Assembly (NCBI GenBank): GCA_024277895.1
Contig: JAJRUH010000019.1
Coordinates: 1 to 55,165 of the forward strand
Source: Bacteroidota bacterium
GTDB taxonomy: Bacteria > Bacteroidota > Bacteroidia > Bacteroidales > JAADGE01
DNA: 55,165 bases
Direction of reading: 5' to 3'
Positions 1 to 9,329 of this stretch are shown here, in pieces. A program made the position numbers and the translations under genes. The stretch's first letter is position 1. Each line of letters opens with the position of its first letter. The notes under the pieces were generated by a model. That model was not told the origin of the DNA. It did no database searches and saw only the letters and a list, made by a program, of their open reading frames with translations.

Positions 1-242
1 CGTATATAAATACTGCGAAATAAGAGAAATTTGAAAGATGGTGTGCCTGTGGGCAGCTAAAATATTTTACACAAGTGCAAGGAAATAGGGTGAAATGAAT
101 TAAAAACCTTGCACTTGTATATGTAAATAATCTTATAAGTAACTGAAACACAAATATATTAGCGTTTTTCAGCAAGCCCTATTTAAGCATATCGTCTTAA
201 ATATTCCGTTTTAAGCTCTTGTAACCTGAATTCGATATAAGA
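1..242 (-). repeat. Dispersed intergenic repeat, copy A
   Basis: 12-bp hairpin arms 71-82/107-118 (acaagtgcaagg/ccttgcacttgt), core cgtttttcagcaagccc 163-179, taacctgaattcgatataaga 222-242. Confidence 0.7.
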
Positions 243-245
243 TGT

Positions 246-3041
246 TCAATTTATATCGTAACTTAACAATAAAGAAAAAGTTCTTCCGAGCTTATATGAC
301 TGAAAATCATAGTTTTTACCGGCATAATTATAAGTTTTTTGATAATTTACATTTAAAATATTATTAATACTGAATTTTAATTTAAAATATTTCCCTATTG
401 TTTTTGAAATATTAAACTTCAAATCAGGATAACCCTGTTTATAAATATTCGGAGTAGCCCCTTTGGTTACAACAGCTAATTTTTTACCTTCAATGTTAAA
501 AGCAATATTAGAATTTATACCTTTTTCTCTGTTTTCAAAATTCACAAAAGCATTTACAACCCACGGTGCCTGCCCGTACATCGGTCTTTTAACCGAAATT
601 ACAGGATTATTTTCACTTCCGTAATTATCAACAAATTCAACTTGTGTTTTCATATAACTATAGTTTCCTCCTACTGAAAAATACGGCATATTAATAAAAT
701 CAAGATGTTTTCTGATTTCAATTTCAAAACCGTACATTTTTGAATTATCAACATTTACATAATGAAATTCAGGATTATTAGCTCTCGGATCATCAATTAA
801 TTCAATCGGATTATTAAAATATTTATAAAAAATTCCCGCAGAAAAAATATCACCTCTTTTACCGAAAAGTTCGTAACGAAAATCAGCATTATCAACCAAA
901 GTTCTTTTAAGTTCGGGATTCCCTATAACTCTCCAACCTTCCTTAAAATCATAATAAGCATAAGGTGCAATTTCTCTGAATGCAGGACGAGCAACCGTTC
1001 TTGCATATACCAATCTTAAATTTGATTTTTTATTTAAAGAATATTTCAGATTTAAAACAGGCAAAAAATCAGAGAATATTTGTTCGGCTTTTATGTGTTT
1101 AAACAGAAAAACATCAACATTATTTTCAATATACAAATAATTATATTCGTAACGCAAACCGCTTATTAATTTCATTTTTTCATTAATATTCACATCCGTC
1201 ATAAAATAAGCTGCAGAAATATATTCAATTGCATCGTAACTGTTATAATTGTCAGTTAACTTATCATTTAATACATAAACTCCGTAAGTTGCATCATATG
1301 CATTCTGCCCTATGTTTTCATCTGATAAATAATTATCAATATTTCCGTCAAAAGCTAATCCCTGCGATAAAATATCAAACTTTCTTGATGTCGAATTTCT
1401 TGATTTATAAGTAAAAGCACCTCCGAACTTTATATTGCCGGTTTTTTTAAAAATATTAACAGGCATCGAAAAATTAAGTTTTGAATTTGAATTAATTTCG
1501 GATAAAATTCTGTAAAAACGAGCAGGTGCAGGATAGGCATTTACGCTTATATTATAATTTCCGTTTTCTCCGTCGTAATTAAAAAATCTTAAATCGGGTT
1601 CTTTTTGTCCGGAAACAGTATATGAAGTTAACCAATCAATCTTTAACTTTGAAAAATTTGTCATCAAATGGGTTCCTGATATTTGTCCGCTCATAAATTT
1701 TCTTTCTTGAAAACCCAAAACTTGCTCATACATATAAAGGTTATCTTCAGGCTTTTGTCCTTCTCGATACCGTGCTGTTTTTAAACCTCCGGTATTTTGC
1801 AATAAAGTCATACTTAAACTGTTATTTTTATTAATTTTATATGAAAATCCGGCAAGTAAAGACGTCATAATTTCCTCATCACCTTTAATTTCTTTTTCAC
1901 TGATAATCGGGTTCATTACTGAACCTGCATCGGATTCTATTAAATTATAACGTGCATAAATTCCGTTTTTATACGAAATAAAATCTCTTTTATAACTTCC
2001 CGAAAAAATAAATCCGAAAGGCTTGCCGAACAATTTTATTTGATTTCCTACAGAAAAAGAATGGGTATGATTTAAAAATGATTTTTTATAAGAAGTTTTC
2101 ATTATTTTATTAAAAGAACCGGTAATTTTGTCTAATTTATCATTATTTTCATAAAGAAAAGGAATCTCTCCGATTGCAATTTCAGGAATTGAACGACTGC
2201 CGTCGTCAAAACCGAGAGCATCGTATTTACCGCCTTCATAAGATAAAAAATTATTATTTAAACTGCTTTGAGTATTATAACCGAATGAGCTTGAGAAATT
2301 CAGAATAAATTTTTCGGGATATGTTTTTGTAACAATATTAATACATCCTCCGGTAAAAGAAGCAGGCAAATCCGGAGTAAAAGATTTATACACAATAATA
2401 TTATCAATAATATTTGACGGAAACATATCCATTTGCACGGTATTTTTATTCGGATCTAAACCGGGTATTTCGCCGCCGTTAAGCGTAACCATAGAATACC
2501 TGTCGCTTAATCCTCTGATAAAAACATATTTCCCTCCGGAAACAGTTATTCCCGAAACACGTTTTAAAGCTGATGCTGCATCGGAATCTCCGAGTCTTGA
2601 AATTTGTTGAGACGAAATTCCGTTTACCAAACCGGAAGATTTTCTTTGATATACAATCACTGCAGTTTCGGTATTAGTAAGCGATTTTGCATTTACTACA
2701 ACTTCCGAAATCTCCGAAGTTATTTTATTAAGCAACATATCTATAATTTTTATTCCTCCTGCCTGCAAATTCAGGTTTTCAATTATTTTTGTTTGATACG
2801 AAATATATGAAATAATTATTTTTTTTGTTTCTGTCGGAACATTTTCCAAACTAAAATTTCCGTCAAAATCAGTAACGGAAACAATATCATTTTGCGAAAT
2901 TTCTGCTCTTATAACCGCTCCCGGCAAAGATTCTCCTGTTTCTCCGTCAATAATTCTCCCTCTTATCGTACACATATCCTGTGCATTAACAAAAGAAACA
3001 GAGAAAAATAACAGAAAAATAATAAATTTTGTCTTTTTCAT
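246..3041 (-). CDS. TonB-dependent outer-membrane receptor with CarboxypepD_reg-like N-terminal domain
   Basis: 931 aa; signal peptide; N-terminal 'CTIRGRIIDGETGESLPGAVIRAE..' carboxypeptidase-regulatory-like repeat; plug region 'RIFIRGLSDRYSMVTLNGGEIPG'-like; C-terminal beta-barrel ending in an aromatic-rich strand. Confidence 0.93.
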   Translation of the reverse strand: MKKTKFIIFLLFFSVSFVNAQDMCTIRGRIIDGETGESLPGAVIRAEISQNDIVSVTDFDGNFSLENVPTETKKIIISYISYQTKIIENLNLQAGGIKIIDMLLNKITSEISEVVVNAKSLTNTETAVIVYQRKSSGLVNGISSQQISRLGDSDAASALKRVSGITVSGGKYVFIRGLSDRYSMVTLNGGEIPGLDPNKNTVQMDMFPSNIIDNIIVYKSFTPDLPASFTGGCINIVTKTYPEKFILNFSSSFGYNTQSSLNNNFLSYEGGKYDALGFDDGSRSIPEIAIGEIPFLYENNDKLDKITGSFNKIMKTSYKKSFLNHTHSFSVGNQIKLFGKPFGFIFSGSYKRDFISYKNGIYARYNLIESDAGSVMNPIISEKEIKGDEEIMTSLLAGFSYKINKNNSLSMTLLQNTGGLKTARYREGQKPEDNLYMYEQVLGFQERKFMSGQISGTHLMTNFSKLKIDWLTSYTVSGQKEPDLRFFNYDGENGNYNISVNAYPAPARFYRILSEINSNSKLNFSMPVNIFKKTGNIKFGGAFTYKSRNSTSRKFDILSQGLAFDGNIDNYLSDENIGQNAYDATYGVYVLNDKLTDNYNSYDAIEYISAAYFMTDVNINEKMKLISGLRYEYNYLYIENNVDVFLFKHIKAEQIFSDFLPVLNLKYSLNKKSNLRLVYARTVARPAFREIAPYAYYDFKEGWRVIGNPELKRTLVDNADFRYELFGKRGDIFSAGIFYKYFNNPIELIDDPRANNPEFHYVNVDNSKMYGFEIEIRKHLDFINMPYFSVGGNYSYMKTQVEFVDNYGSENNPVISVKRPMYGQAPWVVNAFVNFENREKGINSNIAFNIEGKKLAVVTKGATPNIYKQGYPDLKFNISKTIGKYFKLKFSINNILNVNYQKTYNYAGKNYDFQSYKLGRTFSLLLSYDIN

Positions 3042-3123
3042 TTTTTTTGCTTTGCATAACTAATTAAAAATGTATCCCGCTGTTGCGGGATACAAAAGCA
3101 ACTAAAAAAATATTTGTTTATGT

Positions 3124-4542
3124 TTAATTCGAAAAAGTTAAAGTCCAACCCGAGGCCCAATTTGAATTACCGAAAGCTCCTTTGTAGTTTACGTTTTCAA
3201 AACCTGCCGGATATAAAGCCATATCGTCGGTTTGAGGATTTAAAGGAACAGGATTTTCGGCAGTAATACCGGGATCTGCTATTTTATTTGTATTCCCGGA
3301 AAAAGCCAATGCCCAAGCATCAATTTTTTCTTGCGGAGCTTCATATAAATAATTTCCGTGATCGTCTTTCGGTGTTGAGATTTTAAATAATTCATACGAA
3401 TTAAATGAGTTTCCGTCAGTTTGACCTGCCACATTATAAAAAACATTATTTTTAATATGAACATATCCGTCTTCAAACATTTTATATGAGCAAGCCGTCA
3501 TATTTCCGTTATCATCTTGCAAATATTCAATATCAATACCTTTATCAAAATTTACGAAAATAGAATTTGCATAAGTTCCTCCGGCATTATCTCTCAAAGT
3601 AAATGTTTTACTCCCTCCTCCCGAAACACTTATGTATGTTGCATTATAAATTTCGGGTACGGCATAAGGAGTTCCGGTTTCGTTATCACTCGGTCCGCCG
3701 TCATGCTCGCCTCCTCTGTCTGAATCGGCAGCCTGAATTGTTACCCAAAATTGTCCTTTTCCGTGAAAACCTTCATCATAATCAAAAGAATCGTCTTTAC
3801 AATTTACTATTAAAGCATGTTTTACTGTAACTGCACCGCCAAAAAATTCTATTCCGTCATCGTTATTTGAAATAATTTCTATATAATCTAATAATGTACC
3901 GCTTCCGACCGCCCCGAGAGTTAAGCCGTTAATTTCGTTACCTTCGCCTATATCCGTGCCGCCGTGACGAATTGAAACATATTTTAATATTCCTGAATTA
4001 TCGATATCATCGGTTCCTCCGTATAAACCTCTTGTCTCGCTGGTAGGAATTCCTTCAATAGCTTTATCCGTTGTTAAATTGCTTGTAGTTGCTTTCCCTA
4101 GTATAATTACTCCGCCCCAAAGTCCTCTTGCATTTTTGTCAACACCGGTTCCTTCCCTGTTGTCAACTTCTGCCGTAGAAATTATCGGCTTACTTGAAGT
4201 TCCTGCAGCATTAATCTTTCCGCCTCTTGCAACTATTAAAGCACTTGCATTTTCTCCCGTTCCGGGTTTCCCTTTAATTAAAGTACCGGGTTCAATTGTT
4301 AAAGTTTGTCCGTCGTTTACAAATACTAAACCGTTTAGTATCCAAACTTTATCGGAAGTAAAAGTATAATTCCCGACTCCTTCGCCTTTATCGGTAACCG
4401 TAACATTCCCGTTACCGTCGTCTTCAAAAATTGTTGCCGTAGGATTTTCTTCAACAGGTTTATCCGGTTTACAGGAAACTAACATAATACTTGCCAAAAC
4501 AAATGCTGACAAGACAGCTTTTAAAAAAATAATGTTTTTCAT
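3124..4542 (-). CDS. Lipoprotein with right-handed beta-helix-like repeats
   Basis: 472 aa; lipobox 'LVSC'; 'GQTLTIEPGTLIKGKPG...ALIVARGGKINAAGTSSKPI' beta-helix style repeats; directly upstream of the TonB receptor on the same strand. Confidence 0.75.
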   Translation of the reverse strand: MKNIIFLKAVLSAFVLASIMLVSCKPDKPVEENPTATIFEDDGNGNVTVTDKGEGVGNYTFTSDKVWILNGLVFVNDGQTLTIEPGTLIKGKPGTGENASALIVARGGKINAAGTSSKPIISTAEVDNREGTGVDKNARGLWGGVIILGKATTSNLTTDKAIEGIPTSETRGLYGGTDDIDNSGILKYVSIRHGGTDIGEGNEINGLTLGAVGSGTLLDYIEIISNNDDGIEFFGGAVTVKHALIVNCKDDSFDYDEGFHGKGQFWVTIQAADSDRGGEHDGGPSDNETGTPYAVPEIYNATYISVSGGGSKTFTLRDNAGGTYANSIFVNFDKGIDIEYLQDDNGNMTACSYKMFEDGYVHIKNNVFYNVAGQTDGNSFNSYELFKISTPKDDHGNYLYEAPQEKIDAWALAFSGNTNKIADPGITAENPVPLNPQTDDMALYPAGFENVNYKGAFGNSNWASGWTLTFSN

Positions 4543-4606
4543 TTTTGAAAAATTTTAATTGTTAATTTTGTTTCGGCAAATGTAAAATTAAGATGAAATA
4601 AAACAG

Positions 4607-4632
4607 TTAATTAATAATTAAGTTAAAATTAA
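4607..4632. promoter_or_regulatory. Candidate OmpR/PhoB-type response-regulator operator (TTAA x3 at 11-bp spacing)
   Basis: TTAA at 4607, 4618 and 4629 (exact 11-bp period) in the divergent intergenic region between the lipoprotein and response-regulator genes. Confidence 0.35.
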
Positions 4633-4697
4633 CAAACCGTAAAGTTTATATTATGTTATTGTTAAGTTTGTATTGTTTTATGATTCGAATATTTTAA

Positions 4698-5429
4698 TTG
4701 TTTTACTTTTATCGCAAAAAAACAAAAATGAAAACTTCAGATAATAAAATCCTGATAATTGACGATGAAAAAGATGTAAGAGAAATACTGAAATTTAATA
4801 TTTCACAAGCAGGATATAAAGTTTATACAGCAAAAAACGGAACAGAAGGTTTAATAAAAGTGAAAGAAAAAAAACCGCATCTGATTATTTTAGATGTTAT
4901 GATGCCAAAGCCTGACGGCTACGAAACTTGTTCCGAAATAAGAAAACTTCCCGGGAACAAGAAAACCATTATACTGTTTTTATCTGCCAGAAACGAAGAT
5001 TATTCTCAAATTAAAGGATTTGAAGCCGGAGGAGACGATTATATTGCAAAACCCGTAAACCCGAAAGTTTTATTATCAAAAATTAAAGCATCTTTAAAAA
5101 GATATCAAATAGAAGAGACAAAAGAAAGTGCAATAATTACTATAGGTAAATACAAATTAAATAAAAACGAATACACTTTATATAAGGATAATGAAAGTAT
5201 AACTTTACCTAAAAAACAATTTGAGATACTAAGATCACTATTTTCAAGACCAAACCATGTTTTTACGAGAGATGAAATTTTTGAAAAAATTTGGGATAAT
5301 GATGTTATTGTAGGTTCTCGTACAATTGATGTACACATAAGAAAAATAAGAGAAAAAACAGGTATAGAAAATATAATTACACTTAAAGGAATAGGATATA
5401 AATTAGAAACCGAATCAATTGAAAACTAA
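4698..5429 (+). CDS. OmpR/PhoB-family response regulator
   Basis: Receiver domain 'KILIIDDEKDVREIL...LIILDVMMPKPDGYE...KPVNP' plus winged-helix 'SRTIDVHIRKIREKTG'. Internal ATG at 4728 (MKTSDNK) is a likelier start. Confidence 0.95.
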   Translation: MFYFYRKKTKMKTSDNKILIIDDEKDVREILKFNISQAGYKVYTAKNGTEGLIKVKEKKPHLIILDVMMPKPDGYETCSEIRKLPGNKKTIILFLSARNEDYSQIKGFEAGGDDYIAKPVNPKVLLSKIKASLKRYQIEETKESAIITIGKYKLNKNEYTLYKDNESITLPKKQFEILRSLFSRPNHVFTRDEIFEKIWDNDVIVGSRTIDVHIRKIREKTGIENIITLKGIGYKLETESIEN

Positions 5430-6483
5430 ACTCTTAAATACATCAAATCCTAATAAACTATCACTGCTTGTATCTTTATTGTTAAGTATTTTTATCAGCA
5501 TTTTATATTTTGTAATTTGGTTACTGTATGATGACGTAAATTTTCACTTAACGGCATTAATAATAATACTTTCGGGAAATTTCATTTTTTCATACCTGAT
5601 TATCAGATACATACTGCAAAAATTCATTTATGAAAAAATTCGTTTGGTATATAAAACAATTCGAAAATTAAAATTGAATAAAGACCAAAAACCGGAAATT
5701 AATCTCAATTCCGACATATTAAAAGAAGTAAAAGAAGAAGTTGAAGTTTGGAGTAAAGAGCACCAACAAGAAATTTTAACTTTGAAAGAACGAGAAGCAT
5801 TCCGCAGAGAATACATAGGCAACATCTCTCACGAACTCAAAAACCCGATTTTTAATATTCAGGGATATATATATTCTTTAATGCACGGAGCTTCGGAAAA
5901 TCCCGAACTTCTGAAGAAATACCTCAAAAGAACAAACAAAAACATTGAACGAATTATAACGATTATTGAAGATTTAGATACAATTTCGGAACTCGAAATT
6001 ACCGATATCAAAACAAATTTTAAAAAATTTGACGTATTAAAACTTACAAAAGAAGTAAAAGAACTTTTTATAGATAAAATAACCGATAAAAAAATTGAAA
6101 TCTTTTTTCGCGAAAATTACACAAATCCGATATATGTTTTCGGTGACGAAAATCGCATAAAACAAGTTCTTATAAATTTAATTGACAATGCCGTAAAATA
6201 CAGTTTTGAAAACAGCCGAATCAAAATCAGTTTTTTCGATATGGACAAAAATTACCTGATAGAAATTACCGATGAAGGACCCGGCATTGCAAGCGAAGAT
6301 TTATCCCGAATTTTTGAACGTTTTTACAGAACCGACAAAGCTCGCAGCAGAGAAAAAGGAGGCAGCGGGTTAGGACTAGCAATTGTAAAACATATTATTG
6401 AAGCTCATAATCAGACAATTAACGTGAGAAGCACGCCAAAAGTAGGCTCTACATTTGCTTTTACTTTAAAAAAGTTTGATTAA
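5419..6483 (+). CDS. Membrane sensor histidine kinase (PhoR-like)
   Basis: Two N-terminal TM helices; H-box 'GNISHELKNPIFNIQGYI'; HATPase_c 'DEGPGIASEDLSRIFERFYRTD..GGSGLGLAIVK'. TTG start overlaps the response-regulator stop by 11 nt. Confidence 0.94.
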   Translation: MKTKLLNTSNPNKLSLLVSLLLSIFISILYFVIWLLYDDVNFHLTALIIILSGNFIFSYLIIRYILQKFIYEKIRLVYKTIRKLKLNKDQKPEINLNSDILKEVKEEVEVWSKEHQQEILTLKEREAFRREYIGNISHELKNPIFNIQGYIYSLMHGASENPELLKKYLKRTNKNIERIITIIEDLDTISELEITDIKTNFKKFDVLKLTKEVKELFIDKITDKKIEIFFRENYTNPIYVFGDENRIKQVLINLIDNAVKYSFENSRIKISFFDMDKNYLIEITDEGPGIASEDLSRIFERFYRTDKARSREKGGSGLGLAIVKHIIEAHNQTINVRSTPKVGSTFAFTLKKFD

Positions 6484-6493
6484 TCATCCTATT

Positions 6494-6726
6494 GAATTCG
6501 GCATTTAAATGAGAACTGTTTATTTGTAAGGTAATTGGGGCTTGCTGAAAAACGATAAATATATTGTAATTCAACACTTTATATTTGTATTTTTGTGATA
6601 AAGTGCAAGGTTTTTGAATGAAACATCTTGAAACTCTTGCACTTATTTTGATAAAACTACCAAATTTTTGCTGCTCAGCTGCACATCTCTTTTGTATTTT
6701 GTTCAATTTGAAGTATTTAGATGCTG
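6494..6726 (+). repeat. Dispersed intergenic repeat, copy B (inverted relative to A)
   Basis: gggcttgctgaaaaacg 6538-6554 is the exact reverse complement of 163-179; aagtgcaag 6601-6609 / cttgcactt 6636-6644 hairpin. Confidence 0.7.
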
Positions 6727-6764
6727 TCATCATCCTGTTCACAGACACTATTCGTTTAAATATA

Positions 6765-6802
6765 AAAAACGGAGAAGTATATGCCCCCTCTTCTCCGTTT
6801 TT
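6765..6802 (-). terminator. Rho-independent-type hairpin
   Basis: aaaaacggagaag/cttctccgttttt inverted repeat just 3' of the lipoprotein gene ending at 6832. Confidence 0.7.
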
Positions 6803-6831
6803 AATTATGTATTTTTTTGAGAAAAATATTA

Positions 6832-7548
6832 TTATTGTTTTGAATAAGACATTTCACCGGATTCGGTTCCTGTGCCGTTACTTTTGCGTGTTCTGTAAAC
6901 ATCTGTTCCGTCATCAGAGCAATAATCCCAGAAATAAGTATATTCCGAAGAACTTGTATAAGTCGTAGTGTAACTGAATACCAATTGTTTTTTGTCTAAT
7001 GTTTGAATATAAAGACGCATAGTACCTGAAGAAGATTTAGACATATTAGTAAAGTCAAATACTATTCCGCTTTTTTCTTTGTATGAATCAATCCAACTCC
7101 AATAACCGGTATATTCACTATCATAATTATCAGGGTAACCGTTATCATCAGTATCTTTACTCGTTTCTTTCATTTTACAAGTTCCGTCTTCATTAAATGT
7201 TATCCAAAATATATCATTCTGAGTATAAGTCGTATCCCCTGCATCAGTAGTTGTTACTCCGTCTGAAGTATTAATACTTGAATAATATTCATGAACTGTT
7301 GTTCCCTCAGTAACAGTAGAATCCTTATGAGTATAAGAAGACGAAAAATTATCATAACCGCAAGTGTTTGCAGTAAATGTATAATTATAAGTTCCGCTGC
7401 TAAGAGATGTACTTTTTTGTGATGTTAATTCCCAAGTACCGATAATACGTTTATTTCCATGCTTAACATTTGTTTTTGTACAAGAACTGAAAATAAATAA
7501 TGAGAATGCCAATAATAAAATTCCTGTTTTAATAAAATTGTTTTTCAT
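6832..7548 (-). CDS. Hypothetical lipoprotein (lipocalin-like)
   Basis: Lipobox 'LFIFSSC'; 'RIIGTWELTS...' lipocalin-like opening; Ser/Thr/Tyr-rich beta protein. Confidence 0.6.
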   Translation of the reverse strand: MKNNFIKTGILLLAFSLFIFSSCTKTNVKHGNKRIIGTWELTSQKSTSLSSGTYNYTFTANTCGYDNFSSSYTHKDSTVTEGTTVHEYYSSINTSDGVTTTDAGDTTYTQNDIFWITFNEDGTCKMKETSKDTDDNGYPDNYDSEYTGYWSWIDSYKEKSGIVFDFTNMSKSSSGTMRLYIQTLDKKQLVFSYTTTYTSSSEYTYFWDYCSDDGTDVYRTRKSNGTGTESGEMSYSKQ

Positions 7549-7663
7549 AATTTAATAAATTTTGTTTAAAGATTAGTTTTTTAAATTGTTACAAATATAT
7601 AAATAAAATAATACATATAATTCAATTCCGAGAATATATCTGAGAAATTTTATAAAAAATCAT

Positions 7664-7671
7664 TATATTTG
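7664..7671 (+). promoter_or_regulatory. Bacteroidota-type -7 promoter element TATATTTG
   Basis: Matches TAnnTTTG, 30 nt upstream of the ATG at 7702. Confidence 0.55.
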
Positions 7672-7701
7672 CATTATAAATTCAAAATATAAAATAAAAT
7701 A

Positions 7702-8358
7702 ATGAAGAAATTTTTTATTACAGCAAGTGTGCTGTCAGTGCTTTTTTTTTCAGGTTGTAAAGTTACCCAAGAATACCATTTTAATAAAAATCTTTCCGGA
7801 AACTATAAATTTGAAATGGAAATGGGAGATTTAATTAATATGATGCAATCAATGGATACCACCGGAAAATTTATGTCTTCAATTGACACATTAGACAAAT
7901 CTTTTACGGAAATTGCCGAAAAATACAAAGCAGCCGGAGCAAAAAATGTACAAGTCGGGTGGAAAGATGATAAAACTACAATGTATGTCAATTTTGATTT
8001 TTCAAATATTGATAATTTAAATTCAATATTAAAAAATTCAGGTAAAGAATCCGGAATGTCATTATTCTCCGGAAACTCTGATACTCCCGGAAAATTTACA
8101 CATAAAGGAAAACGAGATATTTCTATTGATTTCCCCGAATTCAAAAATGATACGGTTTCAATGAAAGATTTAGCGTCAATGAAAGATTATATCAGTATTG
8201 AAACTATTTTTTCTTTTGACAGAAGAATTAAAAGCATTGATAATAAAAATGCGGTAATAAGTGATGATAAAAAGAGTTTTAAATTTTCAGGCAAATTAGA
8301 TGATATGTTAAAGAAAGATTTTTCAACGGACACACATGTTAAACTAAAATTCAAATAA
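7702..8358 (+). CDS. Hypothetical lipoprotein
   Basis: Signal peptide and lipobox 'LFFSGC'; intact ORF with promoter. Confidence 0.7.
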   Translation: MKKFFITASVLSVLFFSGCKVTQEYHFNKNLSGNYKFEMEMGDLINMMQSMDTTGKFMSSIDTLDKSFTEIAEKYKAAGAKNVQVGWKDDKTTMYVNFDFSNIDNLNSILKNSGKESGMSLFSGNSDTPGKFTHKGKRDISIDFPEFKNDTVSMKDLASMKDYISIETIFSFDRRIKSIDNKNAVISDDKKSFKFSGKLDDMLKKDFSTDTHVKLKFK

Positions 8359-8385
8359 TTATAATCATTTTAAATATATAAAATT

Positions 8386-8928
8386 ATGAAAAAATTATAT
8401 TTAATTTCGGTCGTTGCAATTTTCACCTTTTTCACACTCGGCTGCAGCAATAATGATGAAAAAACCGCAAACAAAACTTCGGAAAAAATTGCTGAGAAAC
8501 TCATCGAAGGAGCAACAGGAAACAAAGTTGACGTCAATATTGACAAAAACGGTAAAACCGGCAGTATGACAATAAAAGGAGATAACGGAGACGCAGTAAC
8601 AATTTCATCAAACGGGAAAAAAATACCTGATAATTTTCCGTCGGACATTTATATTGCAGAAGGTGATATTGCTTCTGTCGGAACTATTAATACGGGGGAC
8701 GGAAGTATTATAACAATTTTAATGACAGTAAAAGAAGATACCGAAACAATATCCGATAAAATCCTCAAAGAAATGAAAGCTGCAGGCTGGAAAAGTGATA
8801 TGAATATGAAAACAAGCGAAGGCAGTGTTCAAATGTATTCAAAAGATAAAAACAGCATTACCGTAACTGTAGGTAAAGATAATGAACAGACAACGGTCAA
8901 CTATATGGTAACAATTTCTGAAAAATAA
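8386..8928 (+). CDS. Hypothetical lipoprotein
   Basis: Signal peptide and lipobox 'FFTLGC'; 27 nt after the previous lipoprotein ORF on the same strand. Confidence 0.7.
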   Translation: MKKLYLISVVAIFTFFTLGCSNNDEKTANKTSEKIAEKLIEGATGNKVDVNIDKNGKTGSMTIKGDNGDAVTISSNGKKIPDNFPSDIYIAEGDIASVGTINTGDGSIITILMTVKEDTETISDKILKEMKAAGWKSDMNMKTSEGSVQMYSKDKNSITVTVGKDNEQTTVNYMVTISEK

Positions 8929-8982
8929 ACTAAAAAAGTTGAACTTTTTTAAAGTTTAATCGTATATTAAAAAAAATAAAAA

Positions 8983-9285
8983 ATGATAAAACATATTGTA
9001 TTTATAAGAATTAAAGGTGCAAGCTCTGAAGAAGATAAAATAAATGATTTAAATAAATTAAAAGATGCTTTGGATCAATTGCCTTCTCAAATTCCCGAAA
9101 TAAAAAGTTATCAAACCGGTATAAATATTTCAGATGCTGCAACTGCGTCAGATGCTGCTCTTGTGGCAGAATTTGAATCTGAAAAAGCTTTAGAAACTTA
9201 TAAAAATCATCCCGAGCATATAAAAGTATTGGAATTAATCAGCAGTATTAAAGGAAGAACTTCCGTTGTTGATTTTGAGTTTTAA
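8983..9285 (+). CDS. Dabb-family (stress-responsive alpha/beta barrel) protein
   Basis: 'MIKHIVFIRIKG...LPSQIPEIKSYQTGINIS..DAALVAEFESEKALETYKNHPEHIKV' typical Dabb pattern. Confidence 0.85.
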   Translation: MIKHIVFIRIKGASSEEDKINDLNKLKDALDQLPSQIPEIKSYQTGINISDAATASDAALVAEFESEKALETYKNHPEHIKVLELISSIKGRTSVVDFEF

Positions 9286-9292
9286 ATCAAAT

Positions 9293-9322
9293 AAAAATCC
9301 GATATTTAAACATCGGATTTTT
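9293..9322. terminator. Bidirectional terminator hairpin between convergent genes
   Basis: aaaaatccgat/atcggattttt perfect inverted repeat. Confidence 0.75.
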
Positions 9323-9329
9323 ACTCTTT

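Noticed and set aside
1229-1414. Small ORFs antisense to long genes (e.g. 1229..1414, 2604..2810, 4079..4369, 13433..13690, 32996..33292, 49958..50233)
   Set aside because: Each lies opposite a well-supported CDS and has low-complexity or Ser/Ile/Phe-rich translations typical of antisense frames.
6461-6968. ORFs 6461..6748 (-) and 6618..6968 (+)
   Set aside because: They fall in the intergenic repeat copy B and antisense to the lipoprotein gene; no protein-like composition or promoter.
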